This document shows, in pieces, positions 27,168 through 34,706 of a stretch of DNA of 50,491 bases (positions are counted from its first letter, which is position 1; each line of letters starts with the position of its first letter). This DNA comes from Acholeplasmatales bacterium (lineage in GTDB: Bacteria; Bacillota_I; Bacilli_A; Acholeplasmatales; Acholeplasmataceae). The notes beneath the pieces were generated by a model. That model was not told the origin of the DNA, made no database searches, and saw only the letters and a program-made list of their open reading frames with translations. The DNA lies in contig JAITXJ010000042.1 in the NCBI GenBank assembly GCA_031284745.1, positions 1 to 50,491 on the forward strand. Direction: 5' to 3'. Both the position numbers and the translations under genes were made by a program.

Positions 27168-27731
27168 ATGAAAATATGGATTATTCGGCATGGCCAAACC
27201 AATGAAAATAAAAATAAATTAATTCAAGGCAGTAAAATTAATCACCCCTTAAATCAACAAGGCGAAAAGCAAATCCTGGAATGTGCTAAATTTTTTGACC
27301 ATAAAAAGATCGTAATTGAAGAAATTTATGCTTCGAATTTGACTAGAGCTTTACAGAGTGCTTTAATTGTCCGTGATTATTTAAAAATATCTTCGAAGAT
27401 TTGGCTCATGGGCGAATTTGTGGAAAGAAACTATGGACTTTTAGAAGGAAAACCCATCCCCATCGAATATAAAGACCCCCAAACTATGCACGCCGAAAGT
27501 GACGAACAGTTACAGCAAAGAGTTCAACGGGGATTAAATTTCATCGAAAAAAATTCGAAACAAAATATCGCAATTTTTACTCATTCTCAAGTTTTAAAAG
27601 CCATCAATAAAATTGCTAAAGGGCCGATCGAATATTATAGTCCCATTAATAATGGCTGTATTTTAGAAATTGATTATCAGCCTTCTACAAATCAATATAC
27701 TTATGTTAATTTTTATGATGGCCAAATTTAA
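27168..27731 (+). CDS. Histidine phosphatase family protein
   Basis: Phosphoglycerate-mutase-like phosphatase, 187 residues. It has the RHG motif (WIIRHGQTNENKNKLIQG, catalytic His8), the conserved Arg in SNLTRALQSA, the acid residue in ERNYGLLEG and the second His in IFTHSQVLKAI. The length is shorter than glycolytic dPGM (about 230-250), so it is more likely a general phosphatase than the glycolytic enzyme; the substrate is unknown. The strong promoter with no Shine-Dalgarno makes this the clearest leaderless gene here. The 3' end overlaps the opposing plsC gene by 4 bases. Confidence 0.85.
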   Translation: MKIWIIRHGQTNENKNKLIQGSKINHPLNQQGEKQILECAKFFDHKKIVIEEIYASNLTRALQSALIVRDYLKISSKIWLMGEFVERNYGLLEGKPIPIEYKDPQTMHAESDEQLQQRVQRGLNFIEKNSKQNIAIFTHSQVLKAINKIAKGPIEYYSPINNGCILEIDYQPSTNQYTYVNFYDGQI

Positions 27732-28573
27732 CGATAAATTGTAATGTTGGTCGGCATGGGCTGGACACCATTAATTTCTTCAACTTTTTGATTAATTGTA
27801 TTAAAAACATAATCCGCGATCTCGCTAGTATCCATATTTTTATAATCTTCGGCCATTAGGGGTTTTAAAATGTGTACTTCAACTTTTAGTGGAACAAAGA
27901 GTGGAAACTTTTTAGCAATTTTTGAAGTACCAATTAAAGCTACTGGGACAATGGGAACTCCCGTCTTGGTAGCGAACTTGTAAGCTCCAGGTTTTTTGTT
28001 GACCATTATTTCGACCTCTCGGGTACAAATCCCACCTTCAGAAAAGCAAATCAAACTCATCCCGGCTTTGATATCATTAATCGTTTTTAGCATCGCTTTG
28101 GCGGTTTGACGGTCGCTTTGGCGGTCAATTAACATACAACCAATACCTTTTAAATAGGAACCTAAAACTGGAATTCGATATAATTCTTTTTTAGGAGTAA
28201 AGCCCACGGGTCCTTTAATACTTTCCATAAGGATGATTGGATCATTTTGGGATTTATGATTGGCATAAGCCACGATATTCTTCAGACCCTTTAACCATTC
28301 ACTACCATATACTTTAACTTTTATCCCTTGAATAACATGTAAAGCAAACCAACAAATGCTGCTGGTGTAGTAAGCTTTAAATTTGTTAGTAACTTTGGTA
28401 TATTTAAAGACAAAATAAGTTAAAAACAAAGTGATTAATAACATAAATATCAAACCAACAAAAAAACCAACTACCACCCAAACACTGATCATATAAAGTT
28501 TATCCGGAGTAACAAAGATGCTCATTAAAGATGAAAACGTTGCCCACCCAAAAACTATTATAGCGATTATCAT
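27728..28573 (-). CDS. plsC: 1-acyl-glycerol-3-phosphate acyltransferase
   Basis: Transfers an acyl group to lysophosphatidate to make phosphatidate, 281 residues. Two N-terminal hydrophobic segments (1-24 and 30-58) anchor it to the membrane. The acyltransferase motifs follow: NHKSQNDP (the HX4D catalytic pair) at about 115-122, GCMLIDRQ, CFSEGGICTR in place of the usual FPEGTR, and VPIVPVALIGT. The FSEGG variant is known in Firmicute members. The start overlaps the folA stop as ATGA, so it is the last gene of pepV-thyA-folA-plsC. Confidence 0.88.
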   Translation of the reverse strand: MIIAIIVFGWATFSSLMSIFVTPDKLYMISVWVVVGFFVGLIFMLLITLFLTYFVFKYTKVTNKFKAYYTSSICWFALHVIQGIKVKVYGSEWLKGLKNIVAYANHKSQNDPIILMESIKGPVGFTPKKELYRIPVLGSYLKGIGCMLIDRQSDRQTAKAMLKTINDIKAGMSLICFSEGGICTREVEIMVNKKPGAYKFATKTGVPIVPVALIGTSKIAKKFPLFVPLKVEVHILKPLMAEDYKNMDTSEIADYVFNTINQKVEEINGVQPMPTNITIYR

Positions 28574-29046
28574 AATTGTTTTTTCCTTTCATAAACCAAA
28601 AATAAAAGTTCTAAACTATTCTTAAATGATACTAAATCAAAATTGCTAAGATCAATTTTATCAAAATAAGTATCGCCAGTAAAAGATTTTAGAATGAGCG
28701 TGATATATAATCGATCAGCATAAGGAAGGGCCAAATTATAGATAGTTTTCCCGCCAACTACATAAAGTTCTTCTTGATTTTTTTCTAAAAAAATCTTGAT
28801 ATCAGGAACTAAAATAGCATCTTCAAAACTTAGTTGATTCAAAGAGGCAACATAAATAGTTTTATAGGGAAGAGCCTTATTTTGATAATAGGATTTTAAG
28901 GAGTAATAAGTATTTTCGCCCATGATGACCCTTTTATTATTGGTGATACTTTTATAATATTTTAAGTCTTCTTTATAATGCCAGGGGATTTTATTATCTT
29001 GGCCAATTAAATGATTGATGTCCATTGCCCAAATAAGGTTTATCAT
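28570..29046 (-). CDS. folA: Dihydrofolate reductase
   Basis: Regenerates tetrahydrofolate from the dihydrofolate made by ThyA, 158 residues. Landmarks: the N-terminal [27 protein letters not shown] with the catalytic acid region, [11 protein letters not shown], the NADPH loop [22 protein letters not shown], and a conserved FTGDTYF. It overlaps thyA upstream and plsC downstream by 4 bases each, a tightly coupled thymidylate-folate unit. Confidence 0.95.
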   Translation of the reverse strand: MINLIWAMDINHLIGQDNKIPWHYKEDLKYYKSITNNKRVIMGENTYYSLKSYYQNKALPYKTIYVASLNQLSFEDAILVPDIKIFLEKNQEELYVVGGKTIYNLALPYADRLYITLILKSFTGDTYFDKIDLSNFDLVSFKNSLELLFLVYERKKQL

Positions 29047-29909
29047 ACGCTCACCTCGGCTTTAATCTTCGGATAAGGATGATAATCATTTAATGTAATA
29101 TCTTCATAGGTAAAATCGAAAAGGGATTTTATATGAGGGTTTAAACTAATTGTTGGCAATTTTCGGGGTGTCCGATTGAGGATAGTTGAGACTTGATCAA
29201 GGTGGTTTAAATAGATATGAGCATCGCCAATTGTATGAATAAACTCTCCTGGAACAAAATTACTCACTTTAGCAACTAAAAGAAGTAAAAGACTATAGGA
29301 AGCAATATTAAAAGGTACCCCTAAAAACATATCGGCGCTTCTTTGATATAGTTGAAGCGATAATTTCCCTTCACTAACGTAAAATTGAAATAAACTATGA
29401 CAAGGTGGTAAGGCCATTAAAGGAATTTCTGGGGGGTTCCAACTACTTATTATTAACCTTCGAGAAGTTGGATTATCTTTTAATTCCTGTAAAATATTGG
29501 CTAACTGGTCGACTCCGGCAAAATTGCGCCATTGCGAACCATAGATTGGCCCTAAATCGCCCCATTTTAGGGAAAAATCACCACCAGCTTTAATTTTTAA
29601 GATAAATTCTTCGAGACTTTCTCCATGATAATCGGCTGACTTTTGAAATTTATCCCAGGGCCAAGCGGTCCAAATATTGACTCCATTATCGACTAAGTAT
29701 TTAATATTAGTATCGCCTTTAATAAACCATAAAAGTTCATGAACAATCGATTTAAAATGAACAGATTTAGTCGTTAATAGGGGAAAACCTTGACTTAAAT
29801 CATAACGACTCGTAAGACCAAAATAGGATATAACACCAGTTTTGGTGCGATCATCCTTCTTCACCCCATCCTGCAAAATTTTTCTTAAAAGATCTAAATA
29901 AACTTGCAT
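29043..29909 (-). CDS. thyA: Thymidylate synthase
   Basis: Methylates dUMP with methylene-tetrahydrofolate, 288 residues. All landmarks are present: DRTKTG near the N-terminus, [22 protein letters not shown], the phosphate-binding [11 protein letters not shown], catalytic Cys170 in [13 protein letters not shown] and the [11 protein letters not shown] region. The ATG lies 3 bases after the pepV stop with no Shine-Dalgarno, so it probably relies on ribosomes finishing pepV. Confidence 0.97.
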   Translation of the reverse strand: MQVYLDLLRKILQDGVKKDDRTKTGVISYFGLTSRYDLSQGFPLLTTKSVHFKSIVHELLWFIKGDTNIKYLVDNGVNIWTAWPWDKFQKSADYHGESLEEFILKIKAGGDFSLKWGDLGPIYGSQWRNFAGVDQLANILQELKDNPTSRRLIISSWNPPEIPLMALPPCHSLFQFYVSEGKLSLQLYQRSADMFLGVPFNIASYSLLLLLVAKVSNFVPGEFIHTIGDAHIYLNHLDQVSTILNRTPRKLPTISLNPHIKSLFDFTYEDITLNDYHPYPKIKAEVSV

Positions 29910-29912
29910 AAT

Positions 29913-31280
29913 TTACGAAGCTAATAAATAAAGACTTTCCAAATAAATAACCAAGGCTTGTAAGAGATCCTCAATCTCTAAATATTCATCTTTATTATGA
30001 ATATAAGAAGGTCGATTAGGAAAGTGAGGACCAAATGCCACACTATTATGCAACGCTCGAGCGAAGGTCCCGCCGCCTATGACAATTGGTTGGGCCTGGG
30101 TGTCATTAGTATATTTTTTATAAACATCCATCAAGGTCTTCACTAGATAAGAATTTTTATCAAAATATAAAAGAGGGTTGTCATGACCAATAGTCACCTT
30201 TAATTTGCTAATCTTTTCTTGGGCTAATTCTTTAATTTGAGGAGCCGTTGTGCCCTTTGGATAACGGATATTTAAAATTATTTCTAAATGATTATTTTCA
30301 TAATTCAGAATTCCTAAATTACTGGATAATACTCCCATTTCGCCGTCAGTATAAGCGATATTGATCTTTTTTCCATAAAAATCATCGGTAAAATATTTAT
30401 CAATAATCTGAATTATTTCTTCATCAAATTGTTGCTTTAAAAAATTATTTAATAAAAAAATCGCATTTTTTCCCACCCATGGTGTTGAGCCATGAGCACT
30501 AATACCTTCAATTTCTAAGGTATTATCGCTAACCTTACCTTTAAAATTATTTTGTTTTAAATACTCTAAAAAGGCCTTGCTCACCTTTGGACTTAAGTTA
30601 TTAATTTGGGCTTTAGCCACGTCTGGCACCATATTAGCCCGGGCTCCGGCGTGTAGACTATGAATATTTTTACTTTCAATAAGACCATTTAGATGCAAAT
30701 CGACGATCCCTTTTTCTGCATATATTAAAGGAAAATCAGCATCGGGAATAAAACCCCAAACAGGTTGTTCAGGATATTTTTTAAAATAATAATCTACGCA
30801 TCGCCAACCTGATTCTTCATCACAAGCTAAAATCATCTTAATTCGCTTATTTAGCTTAATGTGTCCTTCATCTTGGAGTCGTTTTAAAATTTTCATAGCA
30901 TAATAAAAACATACTGAAGGACCTTTATCATCTTCGGCTCCTCGCGCATAAATTCGATTATTGACAATCTTAGCTTCATAAGGAGGATAAGTCCAATTGA
31001 TTCCGGCGGGTACAACATCCAAATGGCCAATGGTCCCGACCCATGGTTTTTGTTCTCCGAGAGTGATATCTCCGGCATAACCATCCACATAGGTGGTTTT
31101 AAATCCATCTTTTTCAGCCATCTGCAAAAATAATCGGAGCACTTCATCAATTCCTTCTCCGAAAGGAGTTTTGGACTTCGGATCAAAAACCGTTAACTCT
31201 GAGTTAATTTTTAATACTCTTACCAAATCCCTAATAAAATCTTCTTTATACTCTAATACATATTTCTTAAAATCAATCAT
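29913..31280 (-). CDS. pepV: Dipeptidase PepV (M20 family)
   Basis: Zinc dipeptidase of the Sapep/PepV type, 455 residues. Metal and catalytic motifs appear in order: GTIGHLDVVPAG (His ligand and Asp), ARGAEDDKGPS (bridging Asp) and CDEESGWRC (catalytic Glu and ligand), with a late PSYIHNKDEY His ligand. The inserted lid domain gives the long length. It releases amino acids from dipeptides in the cytoplasm. The ATG follows an extended -10 by 6 bases and has no Shine-Dalgarno. First gene of the run leading to thyA. Confidence 0.94.
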   Translation of the reverse strand: MIDFKKYVLEYKEDFIRDLVRVLKINSELTVFDPKSKTPFGEGIDEVLRLFLQMAEKDGFKTTYVDGYAGDITLGEQKPWVGTIGHLDVVPAGINWTYPPYEAKIVNNRIYARGAEDDKGPSVCFYYAMKILKRLQDEGHIKLNKRIKMILACDEESGWRCVDYYFKKYPEQPVWGFIPDADFPLIYAEKGIVDLHLNGLIESKNIHSLHAGARANMVPDVAKAQINNLSPKVSKAFLEYLKQNNFKGKVSDNTLEIEGISAHGSTPWVGKNAIFLLNNFLKQQFDEEIIQIIDKYFTDDFYGKKINIAYTDGEMGVLSSNLGILNYENNHLEIILNIRYPKGTTAPQIKELAQEKISKLKVTIGHDNPLLYFDKNSYLVKTLMDVYKKYTNDTQAQPIVIGGGTFARALHNSVAFGPHFPNRPSYIHNKDEYLEIEDLLQALVIYLESLYLLAS

Positions 31281-31286
31281 ATGAAA

Positions 31287-31295
31287 ATTTTATCA
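31287..31295 (-). promoter_or_regulatory. Extended -10 promoter of pepV
   Basis: Minus-strand TGATAAAAT, 6 bases before the pepV ATG, no Shine-Dalgarno. Confidence 0.55.
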
Positions 31296-31326
31296 TAAAA
31301 ATGGTAGAAAATTAAAAAAAGCAATT

Positions 31327-32328
31327 TTACCATGAAAATGCTCCAAAGTCTTTATTTTTGATGGTTAGTAAAAATTCATTTAAGGATTTGGCGTTGATTA
31401 AAACACTACCGATGATCAAAAAGGCAAAAACCAGCTGGGCATCTAAGCGAAAATAGGATAAAATGGCCGCCGAGGTTTGTAATAAATAGAGAGCTAGCGA
31501 TAAAGATCCTAAGTAATCTAAGAATGGTAAATGAAAATTTACTTGAAAAACAAAATAAATTAAGGGAAAGAATAGAAATAACAAAATAACTTCTTTATAA
31601 GGAAAATAAGGCAAAATTACCAAGGTGATGACCGTTATTGTCAATAAAATACTAAGAAGGAGTTTAAGCACTTTAAGATTAATTTTTGGAAGCATACCGA
31701 GTAAATATCCACCAAACAAGCTGCCCATTCCTCTTAAGACATAGCCAATAGGCTCCTGAGAGCGCACAAAATTGATTTGATAACCCAGCGTTGGCGTACG
31801 ATAATATGGTGGGGGAAAATTCATAAAATAAGCATAACCACCCACAAAAAATAACAAACCTAGCAAAATAATAATTTTCTTATTTTTGACTAAACTTACC
31901 AGACAAATTACCAAGATAATCGCGATAATTTCCACGAAGATAAACCATAAATAACCAAAAAAATAAGCCATATTCGTTATATTTGGTTCACTCATAGTTA
32001 AATAGATCGCTTCCCAAAGGGCTAAACCACTGGCAATAACAAATAATAATCCTAATTTTTGCAATTTTTTACCAAGAATTTTACCTAATTTTTGCTTAAG
32101 GCTGAGGTCTTGTAATCTTTGTAAACTAGAAAATAGTAAGTAGCCACCTAAAACAAAGAAAAAATCTACACTTACCGCCCAACTTCCAACATCAAAATAC
32201 TTGGTTGGAAAGGGAAAATAACTATGAAAAAATAAAATGGAAAACGCCATAACAAATCTTAGGAGTTCAATAATACTATTTTTATGAATTTTTGGTCTTT
32301 CTGAAAAGGTTGCTTCTTGAACTATCAT
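31327..32328 (-). CDS. Acyltransferase 3 family membrane protein
   Basis: Integral membrane O-acyltransferase, 333 residues, about ten hydrophobic segments. The N-terminal motif SIIELLRFVMAFSILFFHSY carries the conserved R and catalytic His of the family, and VSVDFFFVLGGYLL the second signature. Such enzymes acetylate cell-surface sugars or lipids; the target is unknown. If the organism is wall-less, a glycolipid or exopolysaccharide target would fit better than peptidoglycan. The ATG lies 6 bases after TGATAGAAT and no Shine-Dalgarno is present. Confidence 0.87.
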   Translation of the reverse strand: MIVQEATFSERPKIHKNSIIELLRFVMAFSILFFHSYFPFPTKYFDVGSWAVSVDFFFVLGGYLLFSSLQRLQDLSLKQKLGKILGKKLQKLGLLFVIASGLALWEAIYLTMSEPNITNMAYFFGYLWFIFVEIIAIILVICLVSLVKNKKIIILLGLLFFVGGYAYFMNFPPPYYRTPTLGYQINFVRSQEPIGYVLRGMGSLFGGYLLGMLPKINLKVLKLLLSILLTITVITLVILPYFPYKEVILLFLFFPLIYFVFQVNFHLPFLDYLGSLSLALYLLQTSAAILSYFRLDAQLVFAFLIIGSVLINAKSLNEFLLTIKNKDFGAFSW

Positions 32329-32334
32329 GGGACT

Positions 32335-32343
32335 ATTCTATCA
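32335..32343 (-). promoter_or_regulatory. Extended -10 promoter of the acyltransferase gene
   Basis: Minus-strand TGATAGAAT, 6 bases from the ATG, the same geometry as lepA, recU and pepV. Confidence 0.5.
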
Positions 32344-32439
32344 AATTCTGGCCTTTTCACGATGTTTATTTAAAACATTTCGCTAATGACCAAAAAACAA
32401 CCTCAAAATAATCATATTTTTGGTGATTTATAAAATAAA

Positions 32440-32448
32440 TGATAAAAT
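32440..32448 (+). promoter_or_regulatory. Extended -10 promoter of the rplU operon
   Basis: TGATAAAAT; the predicted start is at about 32455, giving an 82-base leader. Confidence 0.5.
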
Positions 32449-32454
32449 ATTTAA

Positions 32455-32536
32455 GTACCACATTTATCAGGTTATAAACATCTAGATATGGCTAGATTAC
32501 CTTCTGAAGTGAGTCCTATCGAAAAGGGGTAACAAT
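32455..32536 (+). promoter_or_regulatory. Putative L21 leader
   Basis: An 82-base untranslated leader holding a perfect ATCTAG/CTAGAT hairpin (6-base loop) and a second CCT...AGG pairing that covers part of the AAGGGG ribosome site. Firmicute rplU operons commonly have an autoregulatory L21 leader. I call this on position and hairpins, not on a confirmed consensus. Confidence 0.5.
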
Positions 32537-32848
32537 ATGTATGCAATCGTAGCAACTGGCGGAAAGCAAGTTAAACTTGAATTAAATCGCTATACTAAAA
32601 TTGAAAAAGTAGCTGGAGAAGTCGGAGATGAAGTAGTATTTGATAAAGTATTACTAGTTAGTCATGAAGATGAACTAAATCTCGGAAAACCTTATCTAGA
32701 AAAAGCCAATGTTTTGACCACTATTTATAAACAAGGAAGAGAGAAAAAAATCGTTGTTTTCAAATATCGTCCAAAAAAAGGTGAAAAAACTAAACGAGGC
32801 CACCGTCAATCTTATACTTTGGTTTTAGTTAAAAGCATTAATTTATAA
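32537..32848 (+). CDS. rplU: 50S ribosomal protein L21
   Basis: Large-subunit protein of 103 residues, normal length, beginning MYAIVATGGKQVKLE and containing the family core VFKYRPKKGEKTKRGHRQSYT near the C-terminus. First gene of rplU-prp-rpmA-obgE, the standard Firmicute arrangement. The AAGGGG ribosome site may be masked by the leader. Confidence 0.97.
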   Translation: MYAIVATGGKQVKLELNRYTKIEKVAGEVGDEVVFDKVLLVSHEDELNLGKPYLEKANVLTTIYKQGREKKIVVFKYRPKKGEKTKRGHRQSYTLVLVKSINL

Positions 32849-32851
32849 ACC

Positions 32852-33166
32852 ATGATTAAATATTCTTACAATAACCTTAATACAATTTCTAATTTGGAAG
32901 TTCTAGGTCATGCTAACATGGCTAAATATGGTACTGATATTGTCTGCAGCAGCGTTTCAACTCTCATTATTAGTAGTATTAATCTCATTGAAAGACTGCA
33001 ATTAAAAGATTTTCTGAAATTAGAACTTACCGAGGGAATATTTCGTTTACAAGTCTTAAAAGCCAATTCTTTATTAAATACCATATTAATTAATTTAGTA
33101 GAATCCTTAAATGACTTAAATGATCAGTTCCCCCAATACATTAAAAAGGAGAAAAAAACATGTTAA
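32852..33166 (+). CDS. prp: Ribosomal-processing cysteine protease Prp
   Basis: Protease that trims the N-terminal extension of L27 in Firmicutes, 104 residues. The catalytic pair is visible: His20 in [11 protein letters not shown] and Cys32 in [12 protein letters not shown]. It lies between rplU and rpmA as in Bacillus and Staphylococcus, starting 3 bases after rplU with no Shine-Dalgarno of its own and overlapping rpmA by 7 bases. The matching substrate motif is present in the L27 gene. Confidence 0.92.
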   Translation: MIKYSYNNLNTISNLEVLGHANMAKYGTDIVCSSVSTLIISSINLIERLQLKDFLKLELTEGIFRLQVLKANSLLNTILINLVESLNDLNDQFPQYIKKEKKTC

Positions 33167-33441
33167 AATTTAATTTACAATTATTCGCTTCCAAAAAAGG
33201 GGTTGGTTCCACCAAGAATGGACGTGACTCCCATGCTAAAAGACTAGGATCGAAGGCCAGTGATGGTCAAGTTGTTAGTGCTGGTAGCATTCTTTATCGT
33301 CAAAGAGGAACTAAAGTACATCCCGGTAATAACGTGCTTCGTGGGGGAGATGATACTTTATTTTCAACCATTGATGGCATCGTAAAATATGAAAGATTAG
33401 GTAAAGATAAAAAACAAGTGTCGGTCTACGGGGTAAACTAA
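33160..33441 (+). CDS. rpmA: 50S ribosomal protein L27 with cleavable extension
   Basis: L27 reaches the peptidyl-transferase centre. Its 93 residues start [21 protein letters not shown]. The first nine residues (ending QLF) form the Prp-cleaved extension before the mature ASKKG end. The rest is typical ([29 protein letters not shown]). AAGGAG lies within prp. A hairpin with five T spans the stop codon and separates it from obgE. Confidence 0.97.
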   Translation: MLKFNLQLFASKKGVGSTKNGRDSHAKRLGSKASDGQVVSAGSILYRQRGTKVHPGNNVLRGGDDTLFSTIDGIVKYERLGKDKKQVSVYGVN

Positions 33442-33455
33442 GGTTTACCCTTTTT
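33431..33455 (+). terminator. Terminator or attenuator between rpmA and obgE
   Basis: GGGTAAA and TTTACCC pair around a 6-base loop that carries the rpmA stop codon, followed by five T and then directly by the obgE ATG. The 7-bp stem suggests partial termination. Confidence 0.6.
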
Positions 33456-33457
33456 AT

Positions 33458-34705
33458 ATGTTTATCGATGAAGTTAAAGTTAAGTTAATAGCTGGCAAAG
33501 GGGGCAACGGTCTCGTTAGTTACCGTCAAGAAAAATATGTGGAATATGGTGGACCTTGGGGCGGTAATGGCGGTCGCGGTGGTAGTATTTTTTTTATTGG
33601 TGATGAAAATAAAAGTACTCTTTTAGATTTTAAATATCTCTCCATCATTAAAGCTCCAGCTGGAGAAAATGGAGCCAGCAATAATTGCCAGGGAGCCCAA
33701 GGCGAAGATACTTTCTTGAAGGTTCCACTAGGTACTATAATTTATAATACTCGCACCAATGCTTGTCTGGGTGAGATCTTAACTACTGGCCAAAGTTTGA
33801 AAGTGGCCGCTGGTGGAAAAGGTGGACGTGGTAATACTTTTTTTGCAACCAATAAAAATAAATGTCCTGACTTTGCAGAAAATGGTGATCTCGGAGAAGA
33901 AATTGAAGTTCGATTGCTTTTAAAGATGATCGCGGATATTGGCTTAATAGGTTTACCAAGTGTTGGTAAATCCTCCATCATTTCCACGATAACCAATTCG
34001 AAGTCCAAAGTGGCGGATTATCCTTTTACCACCTTAGAGCCTCATCTTGGGGTCCTCAACTATTATAATGTCAGTATTAGTATTACCGATTTACCAGGTT
34101 TAATCGAAGGAGCTTCGCATGGTGAGGGCTTAGGCTTAGAATTTTTAAAGCATATCGAAAGAGTGCGGGCTTTTTTTCATGTTCTGGATGCCTCGAGTGA
34201 ACATATTAAAGAAGATTATGAAATCTTACGAAATGAATTAGGTCAATATAATAAAATTCTTCTTTCTCGAAGAGAAATAATTGTGGTCAATAAAATCGAT
34301 TTAGTCAGTTCTGAAACAATTAAAAATATCAAAAAAATTTTTAAAGGTCAGGAAATTATTTTTATTTCCATTTTAAGGTATGAAAATATTGAATTGATTA
34401 AAAAAATAGCCTACCAAGTCTATAACGAAACCAAAAAAATCGAATTAGATTTAGCCACTCAAATCGAAGAAAAAATAAACTTTGAAATCTTGAAAGTAGA
34501 AATAAAAGATAATATTTTTTATGTAACTGGCGATAATTTAAAAATACAATACCAAAGATCTAATCTGGATAACGAATATTCTTTAAAGCGTTTTATGCGA
34601 ATTATCCGTTCTATGGGGATTGATGATATTCTAAAAGAAAAAGGAGCAGTCGATGGAGACACAATCAATATTTACGGCTTTGAATTTCAATATTATTTAG
34701 AATAA
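33458..34705 (+). CDS. obgE: GTPase ObgE/CgtA
   Basis: Ribosome-assembly and stress GTPase, 415 residues. The glycine-rich Obg domain fills 1-158 (KGGNGLVSYRQEKYVEYGGP, GGNGGRGG). The G domain has GLPSVGKSS, DYPFTTLEPHLG, DLPGLIEGASHGEGLG and NKID. A C-terminal OCT domain follows (about 330-415). The ATG has no Shine-Dalgarno and sits 2 bases after the T run of a hairpin, so expression may depend on read-through from rpmA. It converges with the coiled-coil gene with only 1 base between. Confidence 0.96.
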   Translation: MFIDEVKVKLIAGKGGNGLVSYRQEKYVEYGGPWGGNGGRGGSIFFIGDENKSTLLDFKYLSIIKAPAGENGASNNCQGAQGEDTFLKVPLGTIIYNTRTNACLGEILTTGQSLKVAAGGKGGRGNTFFATNKNKCPDFAENGDLGEEIEVRLLLKMIADIGLIGLPSVGKSSIISTITNSKSKVADYPFTTLEPHLGVLNYYNVSISITDLPGLIEGASHGEGLGLEFLKHIERVRAFFHVLDASSEHIKEDYEILRNELGQYNKILLSRREIIVVNKIDLVSSETIKNIKKIFKGQEIIFISILRYENIELIKKIAYQVYNETKKIELDLATQIEEKINFEILKVEIKDNIFYVTGDNLKIQYQRSNLDNEYSLKRFMRIIRSMGIDDILKEKGAVDGDTINIYGFEFQYYLE

Positions 34706-34706
34706 C

